Translations under genes and position numbers: made by a program
Notes under the pieces: generated by a model
Told to the model about the DNA's origin: nothing
The model's input: only the letters and a program-made list of their open reading frames with translations
The model's database searches: none
Shown: positions 1 through 7,231 of the stretch, piece by piece
Numbering within the stretch: the stretch's first letter is position 1
How the letters are laid out: every line of letters starts with the position of its first letter
Assembly: GCA_019116455.1 (NCBI GenBank)
Contig: DXBR01000026.1
Span: 1-18,799, forward strand
Source: Anaerobutyricum stercoris
Lineage (GTDB): Bacteria > Bacillota > Clostridia > Lachnospirales > Lachnospiraceae
DNA length: 18,799 nucleotides
Reading direction: 5' to 3'

Positions 1-510
1 ACGAAGAGTAAGTCGCTGGGGGCTGTGAAGCCGGGAAGTGCTGCGGCGGAGGAACGTCAGATTCTGGAACGCAGGCAGCTTCTGGAGGAAAGGAAAGAAC
101 TGCTGGCTTTGCGTGATGCTTTCCGGAAAGCAGAGAGGGGATTAAAAAAAGAGATAGATAAAAAGCCGATGCTGGAAGATTATTCCTTTGAGGTATATTG
201 GAAGGATGAACTGACGGCGAAGGTGAGGGTAAAAGGGAAAGACGTTTATGTTTCCAGCTATTCGGACCAGCCTGGGAAGCGGCTGTTTCCGGCCGGAAAA
301 ATCAGCCGGTTCCAGTTAAATGAAATACTGAAAACGAGATGCTGGGATGAGGGCAGGCCGGATATCAATGAATTGCTTCGTGTCCGGGGCATAAAGGAAT
401 ATAATCCGCTGGAGATTGTCAGGAAAACCCACGGCGTCAGCTGGAATGACTTTATCTGGCTGCGGTTTCCGGGAGAGCAGCTTACGGCGAAAGACGTGCT
501 GGTGAGGTGA
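1..510 (+). CDS. Conserved protein of unknown function paired with a HipA-like kinase (5' end missing)
   Basis: The frame is open from base 1. The first in-frame start-like codon (GTG at 25) has no Shine-Dalgarno, so I read this as the C-terminal part of a gene that begins upstream. The visible part opens with a charged helical stretch rich in E, R, K and L (about residues 13-60), probably coiled coil. A mixed alpha/beta region follows with the segments YSFEVYWKDEL, RPDINELLRVRGIKEYNP and THGVSWNDFIWLRFPGE. The stop is three bases before the start of the HipA-like kinase at 514, so the two are almost certainly cotranscribed. HipA-type kinases are usually encoded next to a DNA-binding or inhibitory partner, and in HipBST systems a separate HipS protein supplies the kinase's missing N-terminal subdomain. 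A similar partner role here is inference. I do not recognise a named domain, and an HTH could lie in the missing N-terminus. Confidence 0.7.
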   Translation, partial: TKSKSLGAVKPGSAAAEERQILERRQLLEERKELLALRDAFRKAERGLKKEIDKKPMLEDYSFEVYWKDELTAKVRVKGKDVYVSSYSDQPGKRLFPAGKISRFQLNEILKTRCWDEGRPDINELLRVRGIKEYNPLEIVRKTHGVSWNDFIWLRFPGEQLTAKDVLVR

Positions 511-513
511 GAG

Positions 514-1263
514 ATGTTTCGGGAATATTTGAGTGAAGATAATATTGTGCTGATTGACGGCACCAGCGAGGGAACGCAGGTTAAATACAGGAAAGGTGAT
601 TACTGGTATAAAGAAGATAACCGGGGAAGAGAAGGACTGGCGGAATATCTGGTGTCACATTTTCTGACATTTACTGATCTGCGATCGGAGGAGTACATTT
701 TATATGAACAGGGCTATATTAATGAGAAAAGAGGCTGCCGGAGTAAAAATTTTCTGAAAGAAAATGAATCTCTCGTTACATTTTATCGCCTGTACTATTC
801 GGAATTTGGAGGCAATCTGGCAGAACGGCTGGCTAAGATATCGACTATGGAAGAACGGATTGCTTTTGCGCTCAAAATGATTCGCAGTCTGACAGGACTG
901 GATGTAACGGATTATCTCAAAAAAATATTTATGCTGGATATGATTGTTTTGAATGAGGATCGCCATGTGAATAACCTGGCTGTTATTTTTGATGGGACAG
1001 AGTTCAGGCCAGCGCCGATTTTTGATAACGGAGTTTCTCTCTTGACAGCTAATCTTAGTGTGAATTGGCATTTTTCCATGGAAGAAAATGTAAAGCGAGT
1101 GATAGCCAGACCATTTTCCGGTTCCCATGAAAAAATGTATGAATATTTTGGAAAGGGATTTTCGGTGGATTGGGACGAATTTCTGCGTTGGCTTGATGAA
1201 CAGGAAGATACGAAAGAAAAAGAAGTATTTCGTTATCAGGCCGAGCGCTATGCGAAAATATGA
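514..1263 (+). CDS. Short HipA-like serine/threonine kinase
   Basis: This 249-residue protein shows the core of a HipA-family kinase. It has a Gly/Ser loop (GTSEGTQVKY, residues 16-25), a likely ATP-contacting lysine in YWYKED (K33), a catalytic loop NEDRHVNN (147-154) and a metal-binding FDNG (170-173). Full HipA is about 440 residues with an N-terminal subdomain before the kinase; here that part is missing, so the protein resembles the short HipT-type kinases. HipA and HipT phosphorylate aminoacyl-tRNA synthetases and stop growth; the target here is unknown. The start ATG is preceded by GAGGTGAGAG, close behind the stop of the upstream partner gene. The gene looks more AT-rich than the metabolic genes to its right, which fits an accessory module. 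A toxin role is inferred; related stand-alone kinases of unknown purpose are also common in Firmicutes. Confidence 0.75.
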   Translation: MFREYLSEDNIVLIDGTSEGTQVKYRKGDYWYKEDNRGREGLAEYLVSHFLTFTDLRSEEYILYEQGYINEKRGCRSKNFLKENESLVTFYRLYYSEFGGNLAERLAKISTMEERIAFALKMIRSLTGLDVTDYLKKIFMLDMIVLNEDRHVNNLAVIFDGTEFRPAPIFDNGVSLLTANLSVNWHFSMEENVKRVIARPFSGSHEKMYEYFGKGFSVDWDEFLRWLDEQEDTKEKEVFRYQAERYAKI

Positions 1264-1333
1264 TTTTAAAACGGAACTGCCAGTTAAATATAGCACCAAA
1301 TAAATTTTTGCAAAAAATGTAATGGAGATAAGC

Positions 1334-1951
1334 ATGAACGAAAAAGAACGCATGTTATCCGGCCGTCTCTATCATCCCCTGAAGATGAATGACGGGCAAT
1401 GGGAGCGGAGCCGGGGAGTGTTAAGAAAGTTTAATGACATGCCTTTTGAGCAGGCGAAGGAGCGGATGGAGTTGCTGCGGGGAATCTTCGGGCACATGGG
1501 AGAGGACGTTTATATTGAGCCGCCCTTTTATTGTGATAAGGGCGGGCAGATTTATATCGGCGATCATTTTTATGCCAACACCGGTTTCCTTGCGTTGGAT
1601 GAGGCAAAAGTGACCATTGGGAATCATGTGATGCTGGGACCAAGAGTGTGTATTTACACGGCCTGTCATCCGGTGGACGCGCAGATTCGTAACATGCATC
1701 TGGAATTTGCCAAACCGGTGACCATGGGAGACGATGTCTGGGTTGGCGGAAATGTGGTGATTAATCCCGGAGTGACTATTGGAAATAATGTGATCATCGG
1801 CTCCGGCTCAGTGGTCACAAAAGATATTCCTGACGGAGTCATTGCGGCGGGCAATCCCTGCCGGGTAATCAGGAAGATTACTAATGAGGACCGGCGGTAC
1901 TGGCAGGAGCAGGCGGATGAATATTTTGCTGATGAAGATGTCAGGGAATAA
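1334..1951 (+). CDS. maa: Sugar O-acetyltransferase of the maltose/galactoside acetyltransferase family
   Basis: The 205-residue protein has the usual length and architecture of the LacA/Maa/NodL family. An N-terminal helical cap (MLSGRLYHPL to about residue 50) is followed by a left-handed beta-helix of hexapeptide repeats (for example IGDHFYANTG, VTIGNHVMLGP, VTIGNNVIIGSGSVV) and a closing AAGNPCRVIRKI. The catalytic histidine is in YTACHPVDA (H112). Such enzymes move acetyl from acetyl-CoA to a sugar hydroxyl in the cytosol; the exact sugar cannot be read from sequence. I chose ATG 1334 rather than the in-frame ATG 1322, because GGAG at 1324-1327 gives proper spacing to 1334 and would overlap a start at 1322. 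The 3' end is partly duplicated just downstream (see repeat at 1913-1996). No promoter or terminator is clear on either side. Confidence 0.9.
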   Translation: MNEKERMLSGRLYHPLKMNDGQWERSRGVLRKFNDMPFEQAKERMELLRGIFGHMGEDVYIEPPFYCDKGGQIYIGDHFYANTGFLALDEAKVTIGNHVMLGPRVCIYTACHPVDAQIRNMHLEFAKPVTMGDDVWVGGNVVINPGVTIGNNVIIGSGSVVTKDIPDGVIAAGNPCRVIRKITNEDRRYWQEQADEYFADEDVRE

Positions 1952-1996
1952 AAATAGGCAGAGAATTACTTTGCCGATGAAGATGTCAGGATTTAA
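1913..1996 (+). repeat. In-frame duplication of the acetyltransferase 3' end
   Basis: The last 13 codons of the acetyltransferase (1913-1951), including the stop, recur at 1958-1996, exactly 45 bp later and in the same frame. The first copy reads ADEYFADEDVRE-stop and the second AENYFADEDVRI-stop. The shared core GATGAAGATGTCAGG is identical, and the flanks carry several mismatches. The second copy lies after the stop codon, so it is not translated unless the first stop is read through. It looks like an old tandem duplication, or a relic of an earlier longer or alternative C-terminus. Confidence 0.85.
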
Positions 1997-2017
1997 AAAT
2001 ATAGGAGGGAAAATGTT

Positions 2018-2713
2018 ATGGGAAGATTAAAAAAGTCTGTGGCTGGAGCAACATTGTGTGCCGGCGTAGTTTTCGGATGTATGGCTATGGCATTTCCGAC
2101 TTCTGCGGCAGATGCAGCGAGTACATCGCTTCAGGATATTGGGACACAGAAAGTTTCTGTTCAGGCAAAGAAAATGAACAAAAAGAACTGGTACAAAAAG
2201 GTGCTGAAGCGGCAGAAGGGCAGCTACAAGGTGCGCTGCTGGAATTATCAGTACAGTTATGCGTATAAAACAATTCGAACAAATGTGTCGTCGTACTCTT
2301 ATTACAAAGCAGCGGATATAAATAAGGACGGCACAAAGGAGTTGCTGCTGTCGACGAATTCCACAGGAAGAGGCTATCAGTCTAAAGTGCTCGTTCTTAC
2401 ATTTCGCAAGGGAAAGGTGAAGCCTCTGATCGCTTTTGAGGAATTGAGGAACGGCCTTTTCCTGCGGGGAAAGAAAATGTACGCGCAGGTGGGCGGAAGC
2501 ACCGAGAGTATCATCACCGGATATAAGGTCAATAAAGGAAAAGCCAAACAGTTTGTGAAGCTGGAGCGGCTCAGAAGATGGCCGAATGGAAGTTCGGATG
2601 CGGTTACAACTTACTGGAAGAACGGCGCGCAGATTACGGAGACGCAGTATAATGCAGAGTGTATGAAAAGCGTGGCTTACAGAACGCCGCTTAGTTTCAG
2701 CAGATTTAATTAA
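2018..2713 (+). CDS. Secreted protein of unknown function with a DxNxDG calcium-binding-like motif
   Basis: This 231-residue protein starts with a typical Sec signal peptide: basic MGRLKK, a hydrophobic core to about residue 27, then a small-residue cleavage region TSAADA/AS (about 30-35). Cys21 sits inside the hydrophobic core and its context (VVFGC) is a poor lipobox, so I do not call a lipoprotein. A Lys-rich segment (KKMNKKNWYKKVLKRQKG, 51-68) follows. The motif ADINKDGTKELLL (99-111) resembles the Asp-rich calcium loops of EF-hand/FG-GAP-type extracellular proteins. The rest is predicted beta-rich with short Gly/Lys turns. AGGAGG at 2003-2008 selects ATG 2018 over the out-of-frame ATG 2013. 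The gene lies 66 bases after the acetyltransferase without a visible terminator, so readthrough is possible. I cannot assign a function. Confidence 0.75.
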   Translation: MGRLKKSVAGATLCAGVVFGCMAMAFPTSAADAASTSLQDIGTQKVSVQAKKMNKKNWYKKVLKRQKGSYKVRCWNYQYSYAYKTIRTNVSSYSYYKAADINKDGTKELLLSTNSTGRGYQSKVLVLTFRKGKVKPLIAFEELRNGLFLRGKKMYAQVGGSTESIITGYKVNKGKAKQFVKLERLRRWPNGSSDAVTTYWKNGAQITETQYNAECMKSVAYRTPLSFSRFN

Positions 2714-2816
2714 TTGTGTGTGAAACAGTAAAACAATTAAGGTGGGTTATACTGCTAAAGTAAAGAGTTTCAGGTGATGATGTTATGCTAACGTCTAAAT
2801 AAATAAAGAAAAAATG

Positions 2817-2858
2817 AAATGCAGCCCGGACAGAAAAATTTGTCGTTGGGCTGCATTT
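2817..2858 (-). terminator. Rho-independent terminator of alsT
   Basis: A perfect 11-bp stem (AAATGCAGCCC at 2817-2827 with GGGCTGCATTT at 2848-2858) is extended inward by GACA/TGTC. Read on the minus strand it directly follows the alsT stop codon and is succeeded by a T-rich run (complement of the A-rich 2800-2817). On the plus strand the downstream side is less T-rich, so the main direction is minus, but it may also stop plus-strand transcripts from the secreted-protein gene. Confidence 0.85.
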
Positions 2859-2861
2859 CTA

Positions 2862-4250
2862 TTATTGTTCTCTCTTGCTCTCATAATCCTTCAACGCTGC
2901 CAGTGCCTTCTTTGATAACGGATAGAGCATAAAAATATTAAAAACCGTCATAAGTCCGACGCCCACATCACCCAGATCCCAGACAACGGAATAAGCGGCT
3001 AGACCGCCGATAAACAGCATCACGAGCGCCAGAATCTTGTAAATGGTCTGGGACGTCCAGTTATCTCCGAACAGGTATGCCACGTTGGAGCGGGCGTAGA
3101 ACAGCACGCCGATAAACGTGGAGAAGCTGAACAGGAAGATGATAAGGGCGATGAATATAACGCCGAACTCTCCCAGATGGTACTGCATGGAAGTCTGCAG
3201 CAGATCCATACCCTGAAGGCCGTTTGTGATGCTTTCCGGGGTGAGAAGCATGATCATGGCGGTACAGCTGCAGATCAGGATGGTGTCGATGAAGACACCC
3301 AATGCCTGAGACAGACCAACTTTGGCCGGGTGGTCTGTCTCCGCAGTGGCAGCGGCACACGGAGCGGAGCCGGAGCCTGCCTCATTGGAGAAAAGACCTC
3401 GCTTGACGCCGTTCATCACCACTGCGCCGAAGCCGCCGGCGGCAACCTGACGCAGACCAAAGGCTTCAGAAAAAATTCTTCCGAATACCGATGGGAGAAG
3501 CTGTATATTTACGATTATCAAAATGATCGTCATCAACAGATAGATGCCGGCCATGATCGGAACCATAATATCCAGCACCCGAACGGTAGCATTTTTGCGA
3601 AGAACGATAACCGCACCCAGGATTACAAGGACGATAGTGGTATACAGCGGCGGAATATGGAACGCATTCTCAAAGGCGGAGGTCACAGAGTTGCTGACCA
3701 CCTGGCTGATGCCGAACCAGCAGATGAGACCGGATAGGGCGAACAATATGGACAACGGTACATAGCGCCTTTTTTTGCCGCTCCTCTCTTCAAAATATTT
3801 ATGAATATAGTAAGCAGGACCGCCGCGCCAGCCGCCGTAGAGCGGGTCTTTTTCTTTGTAAAGCTGGGCGAGGGTGGCCTCGATGAAAGCGGTGGATGAG
3901 CCGATGATGGCCGTGACCCACATCCAGAATACCGCGCCGGCGCCGCCGGCAGAGATGGCCGCTACCACTCCGACCAGATTGCCCATGCCAACCCGGGTTG
4001 CAGTGGATACGATCAGTGTCTGAAGTACTGACAGAGCGCTGTTTTTTTCATTTTTTTTGCCAAGGACAGCCCCGACCATATCCTTAAAAAGGCGTACCGG
4101 AAGCACCCGCGTCCGGATGGTAAAATAAATGCCGGTGGGAATCAGCAGTATCACCAGGATAGAAAGAGGGAGTGATCCGCCTCCGGGAAGTGGGAGAACA
4201 AACAGGTCTCCCCATAAAAAATTGTAAACTGTTTCGATTAATGTAACCAT
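2862..4250 (-). CDS. alsT: Alanine/glycine:cation symporter (AGCS family)
   Basis: This is a 462-residue polytopic membrane protein with AGCS family hallmarks: GTGxxG-like STATRVGMGNLVGVVAAIS, the family signature GGAGAVFWMWVTA, GGPAYYI, and NEAGSGSAP in the second half. AGCS carriers import L-alanine and/or glycine with Na+ (or H+) across the cytoplasmic membrane. The length matches the family (about 450-500). Translation most likely starts at 4250 (MVTLIETVYNF), because GGAGG (complement of 4256-4260) lies five bases upstream. The in-frame ATGs at 4262 and 4283 would put this SD inside the coding region. The gene is alone in its orientation, divergent from larC and followed by its own terminator. 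The preference between alanine, glycine and the D-isomers cannot be read from sequence. Confidence 0.93.
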   Translation of the reverse strand: MVTLIETVYNFLWGDLFVLPLPGGGSLPLSILVILLIPTGIYFTIRTRVLPVRLFKDMVGAVLGKKNEKNSALSVLQTLIVSTATRVGMGNLVGVVAAISAGGAGAVFWMWVTAIIGSSTAFIEATLAQLYKEKDPLYGGWRGGPAYYIHKYFEERSGKKRRYVPLSILFALSGLICWFGISQVVSNSVTSAFENAFHIPPLYTTIVLVILGAVIVLRKNATVRVLDIMVPIMAGIYLLMTIILIIVNIQLLPSVFGRIFSEAFGLRQVAAGGFGAVVMNGVKRGLFSNEAGSGSAPCAAATAETDHPAKVGLSQALGVFIDTILICSCTAMIMLLTPESITNGLQGMDLLQTSMQYHLGEFGVIFIALIIFLFSFSTFIGVLFYARSNVAYLFGDNWTSQTIYKILALVMLFIGGLAAYSVVWDLGDVGVGLMTVFNIFMLYPLSKKALAALKDYESKREQ

Positions 4251-4576
4251 ACTTTCCTCCATAATAAAGAGCCGTGGGAACAAAATGCCCGGGCGGCTCC
4301 GTGTTGAAAATTCATTTCTTTGCAGCTACGATTCTTTAAATGTAAAAAGCGTATAATATGAAGTATATAATTTCTGTCGCTATTTGTAAAGAAAATAGTG
4401 AAAAGGAAAGAAATTTTCCCAATGACTGCTTGCGTTCCGGAAAAATAAGAAATATAATAAAACAAGAATGCGTTCCATTTTTTCTGAAAATGCATCAAAA
4501 TGAGGCTGTATATGCAGTCATCTTGTCAATCAATTCTAAAATGTCAATTTTGATTTACGGAAAGGAAATATACATA
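4251..4576. promoter_or_regulatory. Divergent alsT/larC intergenic region
   Basis: This 326-base gap holds no gene I can support. A reading frame continuous with larC begins at 4358, but its first 73 residues do not look like LarC. On the plus strand TTGCGT (4430-4435), a 17-base spacer and a perfect TATAAT (4453-4458) form a candidate larC promoter about 110 bases before the start. A second TATAAT lies at 4352-4357 without a good -35. For alsT (minus) a weak candidate lies around 4352-4380. A hairpin, GAGCCG 4269-4274 with CGGCTC 4294-4299 plus inner GGG/CCC, sits in the alsT leader just before its ribosome binding site. I see no known riboswitch. Confidence 0.4.
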
Positions 4577-5977
4577 ATGGCAAATATACTTTATCTGGAA
4601 TGTAATTCCGGCATCAGCGGGGATATGACGGTTGCCGCCCTTCTCGATCTGGGCGCTAGTGAGGAAGTTCTGATGAGAGCGCTGGACAGTATACCGGCGG
4701 ACGGATTCTCCGTGGAGGTGACCCGGGTAAAAAAAGCAGGGATTGACTGCTGCGATTTTGCGGTGCTGCTGGACGCTGAACATGAAAACCACGACCATGA
4801 TATGGAATACCTTCATGGGCATCCGCATGAGGACGACCATGAGCACAAGCATGAACATCACCACGGCGAGGCGCATGAACACGCTCATGCCCATGGAGAG
4901 GAGCACACACATGCCCATCACCATGGAGACGGCCATGAGCACACACATGCCCATCACCATGGAGGCGGCCATGAGCACACACACGAACACCATCATCATG
5001 AGCACCGCGGCATGCCGGAGATCCGGAAGATTATCGATGCCGTGAAGATGACAGATCATGCAAAAGAAATCGCACTGCGCATTTTTAATATCATCGCGGA
5101 GGCGGAGGCGAAAGCTCATGCTGTTCCGGTGGAGCAGGTGCATTTTCATGAGGTGGGGGCCATTGACTCCATTGTGGATGTGGTGGCGGCGGCGGTCTGC
5201 CTGGATGATCTTCATATTGATGAGGTTGTGATTCCGAAGCTCTGCGAGGGAACGGGAACTGTGCGCTGCCAGCACGGCGTGCTGCCGGTACCGGTGCCGG
5301 CGGTGGCTAATATCGTGGAAAAGAGCGGTCTGAATCTGGAGATCATGGATATAAAAGGTGAGTTTGTGACGCCGACAGGAGCGGCTATTGCGGCTGCAGT
5401 GCAAACTACTGATGCGCTGCCAAAATCTTTCTGGATTACACGGACCGGAATAGGAGCGGGAAAACGTACCTACGAACGGCCGAGTATTCTGCGCGCCATG
5501 CTTATAGAACCGGCGGCGCCGAAAAATGCTGCTTTAAAGGATGTCATCTGGAAGCTTGAGACCAATATTGATGACTGCGCCGGAGAAGTACTGGGATATG
5601 TGATGGAGTTATTATTTGACGCCGGAGCAAGAGATGTGCATTATCATCCGGTCTATATGAAGAAAAACCGCCCGGCATGGCAGTTGAATGTGATCTGCGA
5701 TGAGAAAGACATTTCCCGCATGGAAGAAATTATTTTCCGGGAGACGACGACCATCGGTATCCGAAGAGTGTGCATGGAGCGGACGGTTCTTGCCAGAGAG
5801 AGCCGGGAGGTCATGACCGCCAGCGGCCCGGTGCAGGTGAAGATCTGCCGTTTCGGGACGGAGACAAAATACTATCCGGAGTTTGAGAGCGTGAAGGCGC
5901 TCAGTTTGGCTGCCGGACGCAGCTACCGGGATATTTATCAGGAAGCGGTTTCCGCGTGCAGAGAAAAAGTACAGTAG
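4577..5977 (+). CDS. larC: Nickel-pincer cofactor biosynthesis protein LarC with expanded His-rich tract
   Basis: LarC inserts nickel into the pyridinium-dithiocarboxylate precursor made by LarB and LarE, giving the nickel-pincer cofactor used by lactate racemase LarA and relatives. The N-terminus MANILYLECNSGISGDMTVAALLDLG is typical of LarC/DUF111. Later segments QVHFHEVGAIDSIVDVV, CEGTGTVRCQHGVLPVPVPA, PTGAAIA and LETNIDDCAGEVLGY also match. Between them, residues 68-144 form a histidine-rich tract with about 35 His in 79 positions, partly made of a 12-residue repeat. Total length is 466, longer than the usual roughly 400-430 because of that tract. The protein is one continuous ORF; the Lactobacillus plantarum gene is split as larC1/larC2. 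I chose ATG 4577, preceded by AAAGGA, over the in-frame ATG 4358. larA, larB and larE are not in the window, so they must lie elsewhere if the pathway is complete. Confidence 0.92.
   Translation: MANILYLECNSGISGDMTVAALLDLGASEEVLMRALDSIPADGFSVEVTRVKKAGIDCCDFAVLLDAEHENHDHDMEYLHGHPHEDDHEHKHEHHHGEAHEHAHAHGEEHTHAHHHGDGHEHTHAHHHGGGHEHTHEHHHHEHRGMPEIRKIIDAVKMTDHAKEIALRIFNIIAEAEAKAHAVPVEQVHFHEVGAIDSIVDVVAAAVCLDDLHIDEVVIPKLCEGTGTVRCQHGVLPVPVPAVANIVEKSGLNLEIMDIKGEFVTPTGAAIAAAVQTTDALPKSFWITRTGIGAGKRTYERPSILRAMLIEPAAPKNAALKDVIWKLETNIDDCAGEVLGYVMELLFDAGARDVHYHPVYMKKNRPAWQLNVICDEKDISRMEEIIFRETTTIGIRRVCMERTVLARESREVMTASGPVQVKICRFGTETKYYPEFESVKALSLAAGRSYRDIYQEAVSACREKVQ
4901..4984 (+). repeat. 36-bp tandem repeat inside the larC His tract
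   Basis: Two adjacent 36-bp units (4901-4936 and 4937-4972) differ at a single base, and a third unit begins at 4973 (GAGCACACAC) before it diverges. Each unit encodes EHTHAHHHG(D/G)GH. A more degenerate relative lies just upstream (about 4876-4900). Near-identity of the two units suggests a recent slip-type expansion, so copy number probably varies between strains. Confidence 0.9.
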
Positions 5978-6040
5978 TTGACAGAGAGCTGCGCTGTCGC
6001 CGCCAACCAATACATTTACTGAGAAACAGGAGGAAATGAT

Positions 6041-7159
6041 ATGGCATATTTGGGAGAAGAAATCAAAAAACTGGGATTTGGGCTGATGCGTCTGCCGATG
6101 AAAGGCGAGGCGATCGATGTGGAACAGACTAAGGCAATGGTCGACCGGTTTATGGAAGAAGGATTTACTTATTTTGATACAGCGTGGGCTTATGCGGGAA
6201 GCGAGGACGCCATCCGCCAGGCGCTGGTGGAGCGGTATCCTAGAGAGTCTTTCCAGCTGGCTACGAAAAACGCCGCGTGGATCAACTGTAAGGCGAGAGA
6301 GGAAGCCATCGCACAGTTTGAGACTTCTTTAAAACAGACCGGCGCCGGATATTTTGACTTTTATCTGCTGCACAATCTGGGCGAACACCGGACAAAATTC
6401 TTTGATGATTTTGATATGTGGAGCTTTGTGAAGGAGAAAAAAGAAGAAGGTCTGATTAAGCATATCGGCTTTTCTTTCCATTCCACACCGGAAGAACTGG
6501 AAGAAATACTGACCGATCACCCGGAGATGGAATTTGTGCAGCTGCAGATTAATTACGGCGACTGGGAGAACCCGGCCATCCAGTCAAGAGCCTGCTATGA
6601 GGTGGCAAGGGCTCACAACAAACCGGTTATCATCATGGAGCCGGTCAAGGGCGGTATGCTTGCCAATCCGCCGGAATCCGTGCAGGAGATTTTTAAGAAA
6701 GCAGAGCCGAACGCGTCCTGCGCCTCCTGGGCCATTCGTTTTGCGGCAGATCTGGACGGCATCATCACGGTACTTTCCGGCATGAGCAATATGGAACAGA
6801 TGGAAGATAACCTTTCTTATATGAAGGATTTTACCGGATTATCCAAAGAAGAGAAGCAGACGCTCGACGAGGCAAGAGAGGCGCTCAACAGGATTCCTCT
6901 GATTCCGTGTACCACCTGCAATTACTGCGCCAAAGTCTGTCCGATGGATATCGGCATCTCCGGTTCCTTTACGGCTTTGAATTATCTGACATTATACAAG
7001 GATAAGGGCGCTGCGAAGCACCAGGAAGACTGGCTGGTGGGCGGACATGGAAGAAAACCGGCGTCCGAATGCATTAAGTGCGGCAAATGCGAAGAGGTAT
7101 GTCCGCAGCATATCAGCATCCGGGAGGAGCTTGTGCGGGTGACGGAGAGCCTGGCATAA
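6041..7159 (+). CDS. Aldo/keto reductase with C-terminal 2x[4Fe-4S] ferredoxin domain
   Basis: The first 280 residues form an AKR (beta/alpha)8 barrel with the catalytic tetrad visible: D46 and Y51 in YFDTAWAYAG, K76 in LATKNA, and H111 in YLLHNLGEH. The C-terminus adds two ferredoxin motifs: C290, C293, C296, C300 in CTTCNYCAKVCP and C344, C347, C350, C354 in CIKCGKCEEVCP. This architecture is common in anaerobic Clostridia as 'aldo/keto reductase, 4Fe-4S binding'. It suggests electron exchange between a carbonyl/alcohol substrate and ferredoxin or another iron-sulfur carrier in the cytosol. The natural substrate is unknown. AGGAGG at 6028-6033 sets ATG 6041. The gene follows larC by 63 bases with no convincing terminator, so it could be cotranscribed, but a functional link to nickel-pincer chemistry is only a guess. 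Confidence 0.93.
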   Translation: MAYLGEEIKKLGFGLMRLPMKGEAIDVEQTKAMVDRFMEEGFTYFDTAWAYAGSEDAIRQALVERYPRESFQLATKNAAWINCKAREEAIAQFETSLKQTGAGYFDFYLLHNLGEHRTKFFDDFDMWSFVKEKKEEGLIKHIGFSFHSTPEELEEILTDHPEMEFVQLQINYGDWENPAIQSRACYEVARAHNKPVIIMEPVKGGMLANPPESVQEIFKKAEPNASCASWAIRFAADLDGIITVLSGMSNMEQMEDNLSYMKDFTGLSKEEKQTLDEAREALNRIPLIPCTTCNYCAKVCPMDIGISGSFTALNYLTLYKDKGAAKHQEDWLVGGHGRKPASECIKCGKCEEVCPQHISIREELVRVTESLA

Positions 7160-7200
7160 TCTGTCCGTATGGACGACTGACATCATAGAGTATGACATAA

Positions 7201-7221
7201 GTCCCGGCCGTGGGCCGGGAC
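7201..7221 (+). other. Strong GC-rich hairpin just upstream of a ribosome binding site
   Basis: A perfect 9-bp stem, GTCCCGGCC (7201-7209) with GGCCGGGAC (7213-7221), has a 3-base GTG loop and no T-run after it. The next bases are the AGAGGAAAGG ribosome binding site of the YczE-like gene. The position suggests an mRNA-stabilising or processing element between cotranscribed genes, or control of ribosome access, rather than a terminator. Confidence 0.7.
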
Positions 7222-7231
7222 AGAGGAAAGG

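Noticed and set aside
700..1353. 217-residue minus-strand ORF
   Set aside because: Antisense shadow of the HipA-like kinase gene.
4251..4283. Earlier alsT starts at 4262 and 4283
   Set aside because: Both put the GGAGG sequence inside the coding region; 4250 has ideal spacing.
4261..4400. Glycine riboswitch before alsT
   Set aside because: AGCS genes can carry one, but none of its conserved blocks is visible and the leader is short.
4358..4576. N-terminal extension of larC starting at ATG 4358
   Set aside because: The 73 extra residues do not resemble LarC, no SD fits, and they cover the likely promoter; MANILYLECNSGISGDM at 4577 is the family N-terminus.
4901..4984. CRISPR-like 36-bp repeats
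   Set aside because: The units are contiguous without spacers and encode part of LarC.
4544..5404. 286-residue minus-strand ORF rich in Met/Val
   Set aside because: It is the antisense of the larC His codons, with no RBS or family resemblance.
5979..6000. TTGACA and a GACAG/CTGTC stem between larC and the aldo/keto reductase
   Set aside because: No -10 at proper distance and the stem is short with no T-run.
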